The notes under the pieces: model-generated
What the model saw: only the letters and a program-made list of their open reading frames with translations
Told to the model about the DNA's origin: nothing
Databases searched by the model: none
Part shown: in pieces, positions 56,301-64,000 of the stretch
How positions within the stretch are numbered: position 1 is the stretch's first letter
Layout of the letters: the number at the start of each line of letters is the position of its first letter
From: Pascua guehoae
Lineage: Eukaryota > Basidiomycota > Tremellomycetes > Trichosporonales > Trichosporonaceae
Reading direction: 5' to 3'
DNA: 64,000 nucleotides
Assembly: GCA_001600415.1 (NCBI GenBank)
Contig: BCJX01000001.1
Span: 2,551,532-2,615,531, forward strand
Program-made: the position numbers and the translations under genes

Positions 56301-58045
56301 CTATTTGGGGAAGAATACACCGACAAACCCGCCGGCAGCAATCGTCGCCGCTGTGTATACCAGCACGGCACCCTGCAACTGTTAGCACGCGAGCTCGGTA
56401 GACAGTCGACAGCACGCACAAAGTTGGTCTTGCCGTAACCGCCAGCGGCACCACGGAAGTGGCCCGTCTTGAGCAGGAGCGTCGAGATGGGGCCTGTTGG
56501 TCAGTAAATCCCCCCAAACTGGACGGTTGGGAGACACGCACCAGATGTAAGGTTGCCGACGCCCCGCAAGACGGCAAAGGTGGAAAAGACGAGCACCGAC
56601 ATGGTAGGGTCGTCCTCTGGTGGGGTGAGCTACATTTCCGCATCACATTTACACGTACTGCAGATACGCCTGATCATTTTGGACCAGAGGCTGACAAAGC
56701 TGAGGGCAGTCATTCCCCACACGATGGAGAAGACGATCAGGAGCGCCGAGCTGGTGCCCAGGCCCCAGAGGACGAGGACCGAGATGGTCGAGAGGAAGCA
56801 GCTGATCGAGATTGTCAGGTGGGATGGGTACCGGTCCGAGATCCAGCCCATGAGCGTGTTGCCCGGGACCGAGGCGGCTGGGGGTCAGATCGGGGTCGGG
56901 AGGAATAACTCACCATTCATGATGGCGACGAGCGCTGTGCCGTCTGGGCGCGTAGCGTTGACGGTTTCCGCGAAGGCTGGGTGTTAGGGGAATTTCGATG
57001 CAACGATGTAATCAGACGCACTGGGAATCCACAGCGTGGGGTTAAAGTTTCCCAGGCTGGTGAGGAGAAGGACAAGGATACCACACCAGAATGCGGGGGT
57101 GACGGCAATAGCCCAGTCGACCTTTGTCTGGGCCGAATAGTCGGCACGACGACGGGGGATGGGCACACGGCGCTTGATGAACATGAGTGCGATACCGTTG
57201 AGTATGGCCAGTGCAATGCCGAGCGACACCATGGTGGCCGTGTATCCGACCCGCTTGAGGAGCCCGCTCACAATGAGCGGGAACACGGTGCCGCCAATGC
57301 CCGTGCCCGCAAACATGATACCCGTCGCGAGCCCGCGGCGCGCCTGGAACCACTCGTAGAGGAGCGTCGCGCATGGGAGGTACAGTGCTGGCCTGTTAGT
57401 CACCTGAACCCTGGTCCTCTGCAGTCTGGGTCATGACTCACCTCCCGCAAAGGGGTACAGACAGCCCATCGTGATGACCAGATGCCCCGCACTCTTTGCA
57501 AAGCCCGCCCCAATCATGCCGGCCGTCGAGACGAGCAGACCTGCGATTTGGATCCACTGCCGCTGTCGTGGAAACGCGGTAAAGAGCCTATAGTGTGAGC
57601 ACGAGCAAGAGCAGCAGGCGTGAAGCGCCAAGGACAGGCTTCTGGATACTACTCACGGTCCGAAAAACGCCGTGGAAATGTACATCAAACCAGTCTGCAG
57701 CGTGGCCGCGAGGGTGAGCACGCTCTCATCCTCGGGGAACATTTTTGTCGACCAGTACTGGTGCAGAACACCGACCGTGAAGGGGATACCCCACACAGTC
57801 GTCTCGATGAGCGTAGCCGCGATCAAGAACTGCCATGCGTCCCGCCCCCTGTCAACGGGGGGCAGGACAGCCGTACCCCGCTCATCAGTTGGGCCGCCCT
57901 CACTGCCGCCGATAGTGTTGCCGGGTGTCTCAAAGTGCGCGCTGTTGGCGCGGCTGAGCGTACTCGGCGTCGGTGGGATCGAGGGCCCGATCTCGGGCTG
58001 GCCGCGGATCGTGCCCAGCTCAATCGCAGTCGCCGTCGTTGTCAT
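56301..58045 (-). CDS. MFS transporter 2, paralogue of MFS-1
   Basis: A major-facilitator transporter paralogous to MFS-1. Exons on the minus strand: 57657..58045, 57442..57587, 57022..57387, 56914..56976, 56659..56877, 56542..56616, 56420..56493, 56301..56372; 467 aa. The ATG at 58045 has the better context; an in-frame ATG lies at 58072. N-terminus about 65 hydrophilic residues, then twelve membrane segments: AWQFLIAATLIETTVWGIPF, GIMFAGTGIGGTVFPLIV, SVPGNTLMGWISDRYPS and LTSGPISTLLLKTG. Exon 2 (146 nt) equals MFS-1 exons 2 plus 3 (97+49), and exons 6 plus 7 (75+74) equal MFS-1 exon 7 (149), so each copy has one private intron. It is divergent from the FAD oxidoreductase. Confidence 0.87.
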
Positions 58046-58109
58046 GGTAGTTGTGAGGGGGTTGAGCTGCATAAACTAGAAAAGGAGGAGTCTCCTCAAA
58101 AGTGTACAC

Positions 58110-58128
58110 TGGCCCCCGTACGGGGCCA
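58110..58128. promoter_or_regulatory. Inverted repeat near MFS-2 start
   Basis: TGGCCCC-CGTAC-GGGGCCA, perfect 7-bp arms with a 5-nt spacer, 65 bases above the MFS-2 ATG. It shares the TGGCC/GGCCA arms with the oxygenase operators but a different spacing. Confidence 0.5.
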
Positions 58129-59029
58129 TGTGGGACAGATAATTTCTGAAAGATGGAAATCAAGGGCAATCAAGGGTTGGATTAAGGCACAATGTCCCGA
58201 TACAAGAGTAGTATCGAGTCAGACGTCATTCTTCCAACCAAATCTCTTTTTCGGAGCTCTGCCATGCCACCAGACCACACCCACCAGGCAGGTGTCGCGT
58301 GAGCGCCGCCTCGGATCTCGGCGCCACCACATTGCCCTCATGTCGGCCGCCAGGCGCCGCGTGCGGCGCGTGCGGGTTGGCCACAGGCGCCATGCCAAGC
58401 ACAACCATCCCTGCCCGCCTCTGCCCACCACAATGAATACAAATGGTGACTGCTGGCTTGCTTGGCATGGCCGCCGCCTCCACGTTGTGGCTCATTCTGC
58501 GGTCTGGGCTGCAGAAATACATTGCCGCACTGGAAGCTCGGCCACTTCATGCTTATTCAAAGCATAAAGCTGAGCGGCGAGGGCCGCTGGCCGCTGGGCC
58601 TGGAACTCTGCTTGACGCGTGACGTCAACAATGTCGCCCTGCCGTCGCTTCGTTTCGAGGACATGCACAACAACCTCGAGTCGAATGCAATGGGGAACTG
58701 CCAATGACTTGGTCACGGGACGCTCAGGTGACTATACTTACAACCTATTCTACGGCATTCATCGAGCGCCTCGTCGATAGGTGTTCCGGATGATCGGAAC
58801 ACGAGATCACAGTCGTGAGCTGAGAACAGAACACGCGCCAATCTCGGTCGTGGTCTCTCCCCAGCATTCCACTTTTCTGGCACAGGTGTTCCACTTGAAT
58901 ACCAGAAGTGGTTATGAACAACAGTGTCCGTGGCGCGAGGAGAACTGCCGTTGCTCGCCGCCGTCTCGACCCAAGACAGATAACCTCTCACCCAACTTTA
59001 ATGGTCGTGAACGTACCTGCCGAGGCACG

Positions 59030-59056
59030 TTGGCCGACATGCCTCCCGTCGGCCAA
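59030..59056. promoter_or_regulatory. Operator-like inverted repeat upstream of FAD oxidoreductase
   Basis: TTGGCCGAC and GTCGGCCAA, perfect 9-bp arms with a 9-nt spacer, 156 bases above the FAD oxidoreductase start. The TTGGCC arm matches the repeats upstream of the oxygenase. Confidence 0.55.
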
Positions 59057-59107
59057 CAATGGGGAATGCAATGCACGCGCGCAGTCACCAGCTCCTCTCT
59101 CGCTCGT

Positions 59108-59113
59108 TATAAA
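59108..59113 (+). promoter_or_regulatory. TATA box of the FAD oxidoreductase
   Basis: TATAAA about 104 bases above the start codon and 52 bases below the operator-like repeat. Confidence 0.6.
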
Positions 59114-59211
59114 GCATGGGGCACACCCATCTCATCACAGCATCCACCTCTATACGCTCTCCCTCATTCCAGTTGCACTCTCCAACACGAGCACATTCTA
59201 AGCCCGCTCAC

Positions 59212-61958
59212 ATGCCCGTATTCCCCCAGCCATACGCGTCCACCACGTCCCACTGGCAGGCGACGGTACGCCCACCGACCCGACGGGAACTGACGGCAGA
59301 ACCGCGGCCCGACCTCGCTGTGGAACCACGGCCGCCACGCCGCCCTGCCCGCCCAGGCCGACTATGTCATTATCGGCGCGGGCATCACGGGTGAGTCTGT
59401 GGATGCGTGTCGGCTGTTGCACGGGGGGTAGTTCTGACGACAGGATGCTCGCTCGCGTACCAGCTCACCCGGCCTGAGGGGGCAGGGGCGGGAAAGACCG
59501 TCGTGGTCCTGGATGCCAAGGATGTGGCGAGCTGTGCTTGTGAGTGGGCGTTAGTGGTCGCTTGGCTTGAACTGGGGAGTGTTTTCCTTTACTCGTGGGC
59601 GGTCCCATTGTCGTGCGATGTATAGTCTGGTGCGGAGCACATTCTCACTCTCTCATGCAAGCACAGTGCAAGAGAGCTGATGAACCAGCCGGCCGGAACG
59701 GCGGCCACATCGCCCCACGCTCATGGGAGCTCTTCCGCCCCCTCGTCGCTCCGCTTGCCGAGGGCGGTGCCGGCCTCACGCCCCAGGAGGCGCTCGACGT
59801 CATGTTCTTTGAGCAGAGCAACCTCGACCTGCTGACGGACATTGTGGCCAAGGAGGGGCTTGATGTCAACTTTTGGCGCGGGTTCCGGCACGAGAGTGAG
59901 TGCGGCCGTTATTGCAGTCGTCATTGGAGACGATGCTGACGCAGCTCAACCACCTACATTGCCAACTGTCACTGTCAATTGTATCCATGTGTTAATTCTT
60001 GCTGGTCGACAGTCATCACGACCGAGGAAGGCAGGGAGAAGAACTACGCCGACATTGAGGCGTTCAAAGCTGCCCTCGCTGCGAGCAAGGATCCGAAGCG
60101 CAAGGTGCTCTGGGAGCTCATTGATGACCCCGCCCAAGCGCAGAAGGTGCGTGTGGGGTAGTGCCGGGGCCCGGCTGTGACGGTTGGAGAGCCAGAGAGA
60201 GGGAGGCTTGTTTCTGTTGGTGAGCTGGGACGAGCGCGGAGGGGGGCTGCTCGTCGTGAGGCTTGCTCGTCGTGAGCACCCATGCGCTGCTCGGGGCTGG
60301 TGCACGGGCCTGCTCTGGTAGTCGGGCTCGTTAGTTCACCAGCCTGCTCCTGCTCACGAAAACGTGTAGGGCTGGAAGCCAAGCAATGCCGAGCAGAGAC
60401 GTCAATGTAGCCTCACGGGCAGGCGAGCTCACCGGGCTGTCCTGCTCTCTTGACTGTCCCAGCTGTCTTGGTGCTAGCGAGCACAACCAAGCCCCGTCGA
60501 CACCATCTAACATCAGCTCACACGCCTCCCGAACGCGCTCCAAATTAACCGCGGCCCGGGCGCGTCATGGCACCCGCACCGGGGCGTGACTGCGCTCCTC
60601 AAGCTGGCCCTCGCGTCGACATCGAGCAAGTGCAGCTTTTTTTCGTGGGCGCCGGTCCGTGCGGTAACCGAACGTTCGGGGGGAGGGTGGACGGTCGACT
60701 GTGCTGGCAGGGGCAAGATTGCGGCCGGACAGGTGGTGCTCGCTACGAATGCGTATACGTCGCACCTGGCTGATATTGGCAAGTTGTGAGTCCACGAGCG
60801 GGGATAGTGTCGAGGGGTTGCAGGGTAGCAGTTGCCGGACGGAGTCGAGCGGGTGATATGGGGGGACACGGTGGTGAAGAGCCCTTGTCTCCAAGGTCTC
60901 TGCCTAGCTCACAGCCACAACCCACCCCTCGCCAAGCTGCTGCCGTACTTTAACGCTAACCCCAGCGTAATCCCTTACCGCGGCCACGCGGGCGTCGTCA
61001 CCCCGACGCCGTCCTACGCCGGCCCCGCCGGCCTCGAGACGTCGTACAGCGTCGAGCGCGGGCCATACCTCATTGAAACGCCCGACGGTGGGTACGTTCT
61101 GGGCCCCTTCAACGCGACCGTGCTCAGCGTCGGTATTGGTGGCCCGCACGACATGTATGGGCTCGACGACGACTCGGTCGTGGCGCCGCGGTTTAGGCAG
61201 TGTGAGTGCATTTTCTCGGGCGGTAGTGTCGTATCGTGGCTCTGCTGTGCTGCAGTTGTGTTGTGCGCTGTGCTGCAGTTCTGTTGGGCAATGTGCTGAT
61301 TGCAGGGCTCGAAAGCTGGTGCAAAGATTCGTTTGTGGGCTGGGGCGAGGAGGCGCCGGGCGAGGGACTGATGCGCGCTTGGTCTGGTGAGTAGCCTGGA
61401 CGTGCCTGCAAAAGAGCTGCCGAGCTGTCGAGCTGCCGAGCTGCCCGAGTACTGTATGCAAGGGATGAGTGCAGTGGTCACGCACGCACTCCACCTAACA
61501 GCAGGAATCATGGCGCACACTGTCGATCTCATGCCCCTCGTCGGCCCCGTCCCCGGTAAACCTGGTCTGTGGGCCTGCGTTTCGTACAATGGTGGGTACA
61601 CTTCAACCTTGTTGATGGTGGGCTAGATGATGTGGATGAACGGCTAGCGGTGGCATTGTGCACAGTGGTCTTAGAGCAGTGTTCACACATCACCATCGGC
61701 CGCACTTGAGAGCGGCCCTTGTGTTCCCACCCCGTATTCAGATTGTGGCCCTAGCTCACCAATGCAGGCCACGGGATGGCCAAGGCGCTCGCGACTACAC
61801 GCTCGCTTGCGCATCACATCAAGACGGGCAAGTGGGATGACCGCATGCCCCGCCGCTTCGCCATTACCGAGGAGAGACTCGCTTGCGCCGCGGGCGCAAA
61901 GCCGCCCATCCCGTGGCCTGCGTGCACGTCGGCGATGCGGGGCTCGGGTAAAATGTAG
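59212..61958 (+). CDS. FAD-dependent oxidoreductase, DAO superfamily
   Basis: A DAO-type flavoenzyme (amine or amino-acid oxidase-like). Exons: 59212..59265, 59300..59390, 59444..59539, 59677..59895, 60013..60146, 60517..60785, 60966..61201, 61306..61386, 61505..61591, 61768..61958; about 485 aa. The Rossmann motif is DYVIIGAGITGCSLAYQL, with Glu/Asp later in VVLDAKD; GRNGGH, typical of the DAO group, follows. The C-terminal FAD loop reads MPLVGPVPGKPGLW then NGGHGMAKAL. The first intron is only 34 nt and is proved by a TGA in the other frame if it is retained. The acceptor of exon 4 (59677, or 59662) is the least certain. The protein ends GSGKM, not a standard PTS1. The substrate is unknown. 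Confidence 0.85.
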
Positions 61959-62115
61959 CCAGGAATGAAAAAGTAGATGTGTAGGGTGCTGATTTATCAC
62001 GGCGGGCATAATACATTCTACCTTCTAAAATACTTCATTGTCTCCGCATTAGATACACTGCAGTAGTCGGAGATGATTATCTTGAATCAACATCGCGGCC
62101 AACCACCCCTTCGCA

Positions 62116-64000
62116 TCACACCTCCCCGTCCTTCTCTTCTGACCCCACGGCCGGTCGTGCTTCGCCGTCACCACCAATGTAGCCCTCGGCCTGCATGGTG
62201 AACAGGTCGTAGTACTGTCCCTTCTTGGCCATCAGCTGGGTGTGTGTGCCATATTCGACAATGGTCTGCAAGGGTCAGTTTGTGCGGATTGTAACATTGT
62301 AGTAGCCCAACTCACCCCGTTGTCCACGAGGGCGATGCGGTCTGCGCGGCGGACTGTGTTGAATCGGTGGCTGATGTAGATGGTCGTCGAGCCTGCGGCA
62401 TGCGAAAGGCCGTGAATGTTGGCAAAGAGCTCAGCCTCGGCACGCGGGTCGAGCGCCGCCGAGGGCTCGTCGAACACAACCAGGTCGGCTTCACTGGCGC
62501 GCATGAATGCACGTGCAAGGCCAACACGCTGCCATTGACCACCAGAGAGCGCCGTCAGCTTGCTGGGCTTCTTTCGCTTGGCGGGAGTGCCCGAGTCCGA
62601 AACCGGCATGCCAGGGACGGGAGTGGGCGCTGTGCTGATATCCGGTGTGCTCGAGTCGGACACGGTTGACGTCACTGCGTCCGTCTTGGCGTTGTCGCCA
62701 GAGGCGTGGGGGCCAGATGGTCCATTGACGATGCTGTTGTTGACAGCCTCATTGACTGCTCCGCCAGAGGGAACGATGAGGTCGTTTATGGCCGGCACGT
62801 TATCCCCATCCTTGCCGTCTTCTCCCTCATCCTTGCCGTCTTCTCCGTCATCCTTGCCGTCTTCTTCCTCATCATCACTTTCATCCTCCTCGTGCCAACT
62901 TTTGAACGCCTTGGTAAACGTCTTGGGTTGCCCGTAAGGGTTCAGGTCGCCATCGAGCCCGGACAGATCCCGGACAGCCTGGGCACCGCCGGCATCGATG
63001 GCCGCGTTGACAGCTGCGACATCATCAATGCGGGACACGTCGCCGAGGCCCACATTGTCCTGGAGCGAGAGGTGGAATTTGGCAAAGTCCTGGAAGAGAG
63101 CAGAGGTGCGGCGGTGCAAGGTGGAAGGCTCAATGTCCCTTACAGGCGTACCATTGATCAGGAGATTGCCGGAATGGTCGTAAAGTCCCATGAGCACCTT
63201 GACCAGTGTAGTCTTGCCGCCGCCATTGTACCCCACAATAGCAAGCGTCTCCCCGGGTTCGATTGCCAAATCGATACCGTGCAGTGTCGGTTTGTCTGCC
63301 CCAGGGTACGTGAAGGACAAGTCCTTTGCTTCAATTCGCATGCCCCTTTGTCCGCGGATGGTCTCGTAGTCGACGCTGAGGCCCCGAGGGAACGGAACGA
63401 GAGATCCTGCAAAAGCCGCAGCGTAGAACATGGACTGGTATGCCCTGTCAAAGTTGCGCGCAACGCCCTTGAAGGAATAGATGAGAGAGGATGCGGTAGA
63501 CTGGTATAGATGGATGGAGCCCAACGAGAGGCCCACATCAATCGTCTTGGTGGCGAGAAGAACCTGGACGTCAGCAAAGGAATACTGATTACTTGGTGAT
63601 TGGCTACTCACGTAGAAAGCGTCCGTGACAGCATCCTTGGCCAGTCGGAATCCAATGCCTTTCATTCGGTCGGTCGTGACAGCCGGGCTCTGCAACCTCA
63701 TGATGGTCTTCTTGGCCTCGTCCCATCGTGAAAGAACCCAGTCGCGGAGGCCAAACAAGACCACTTCTTGCTTGTACCCCACATCGGTGGCCATCTCCTT
63801 CATGAGGTATTCGCGGTTCTCGGCCGCTTCGGTCTCCTCGTCCATCGCAAAATCAAACTCGTCATGATTGAACGCCCAGTTTCGGAGATGATTGAGAATG
63901 ACTGGCGCAAATGCCAGCACTATCAAGGCAGCAGCCCGTGGGTTCTTCTGCCGCACCTGCTTCCATCCTCCGATAGCTCCAACGAGCATGGCGATGCGCG
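62116..64000 (-). CDS. ABC transporter (5' end outside window)
   Basis: The C-terminal part of an ABC exporter-type protein: the rear of the membrane domain, then a full ATPase domain. Visible exons: 63612..>64000, 62316..63563, 62116..62265; more than 590 residues. Walker A is GYNGGGKTT, the signature is LSGGQWQRVGLARAF, Walker B is DLVVFDEPSAALD, then the H-loop in YISHRF. Between Walker A and the signature there is an insert of about 130 residues rich in Asp/Glu/Gly/Lys, then Ser/Thr, partly encoded by a 21-bp repeat. The intron 63564-63611 is 48 nt, divisible by three and free of stops, so retention adds 16 residues. Substrate unknown. Confidence 0.87.
62810..62872. repeat. Three 21-bp tandem units in the ABC transporter gene
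   Basis: Units start CCTTGCCGTCTTCT and differ by one or two bases. On the coding strand they give Asp-Gly-Lys-Asp-(Asp/Glu)-Gly-Glu repeats in the acidic insert of the ATPase domain. Confidence 0.85.

Larger units (their letters stand above)
58046..59211. promoter_or_regulatory. Divergent MFS-2 / FAD oxidoreductase promoter region
   Basis: 1.2 kb without a gene. It holds two inverted repeats annotated separately, the palindrome GAGGAGTCTCCTC (58085-58097, single-base centre) and a TATA box for the oxidoreductase. Confidence 0.55.

Noticed and set aside
57620..58567. Plus-strand open frame of 315 codons over the MFS-2 start
   Set aside because: Antisense to MFS-2 exon 1 and its promoter, without family motifs.
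60901..60965. Continuation of the FAD oxidoreductase reading frame upstream of exon 7 (HNPPLAKLLPYF)
   Set aside because: The segment ends in a branch point and CCCCAG acceptor, and splicing there gives the family pattern ...GKFVIPYRGHAG; it is better read as intron.

Overview
The window looks like nuclear DNA of a basidiomycete yeast, most likely a Trichosporonales-type tremellomycete. That placement is inferred from gene style only: many 34-60 nt introns with GTGAGT/GTGCGT/GTAAGT donors and CTNAC branch points, several microexons, GC-rich coding DNA, intron-bearing tRNAs, and the gene families present. Exon structures were derived by hand from splice signals, reading phase and family motifs. 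Every exon chain reported sums to a whole number of codons, except the two genes cut by the window edges.

Layout. 0-3.2 kb: the start of a secreted protein gene on the minus strand, then a gene-poor stretch containing an N. 3.2-11.3 kb: compact housekeeping genes (mitochondrial ribosomal bS21m, DPH6, HUS1, UTP6). 11.6-18.8 kb: two near-identical tRNA-Leu(AAG) genes in opposite orientation enclose a laccase-like multicopper oxidase and a DyP-type peroxidase. 19.5-20.1 kb: a small secreted WSC protein, then 2.2 kb without genes. 22.3-29 kb: a mitochondrial PPR protein divergent from PHS1 (fatty-acid elongation dehydratase), then HNT1. 29.5-36 kb: a methyltransferase, a CmcJ/AsaB-type oxygenase and an NCS1 permease. 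36.5-47 kb: an LSB-like protein lacking SH3, a Na,K-type P-ATPase, an Mpv17/PMP22 protein, a tRNA-Ala, and an LPX1-like alpha/beta hydrolase.

47.9-62 kb: the most interesting part is a run of six genes resembling a catabolic or secondary-metabolism cluster. It holds two paralogous MFS transporters (one on each strand) bracketing a 2-oxoglutarate/Fe(II) oxygenase, an SCP-x-type thiolase and a nitronate monooxygenase, followed by a DAO-family FAD oxidoreductase. The thiolase (ends ARL) and nitronate monooxygenase (ends AKL) carry PTS1-like peroxisomal signals, as does the hydrolase just upstream (ends AKL). Related GGCC-armed inverted repeats (TTGGCC...GGCCAA) lie upstream of the oxygenase and of the FAD oxidoreductase, suggesting a shared regulator. 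A possible reading is import of a nitrogen-bearing or acyl compound, oxidation by the oxygenase, FAD enzyme and nitronate monooxygenase, and peroxisomal chain cleavage by the thiolase. The substrate cannot be read from sequence. The window ends inside an ABC transporter with an acidic insert in its ATPase domain.
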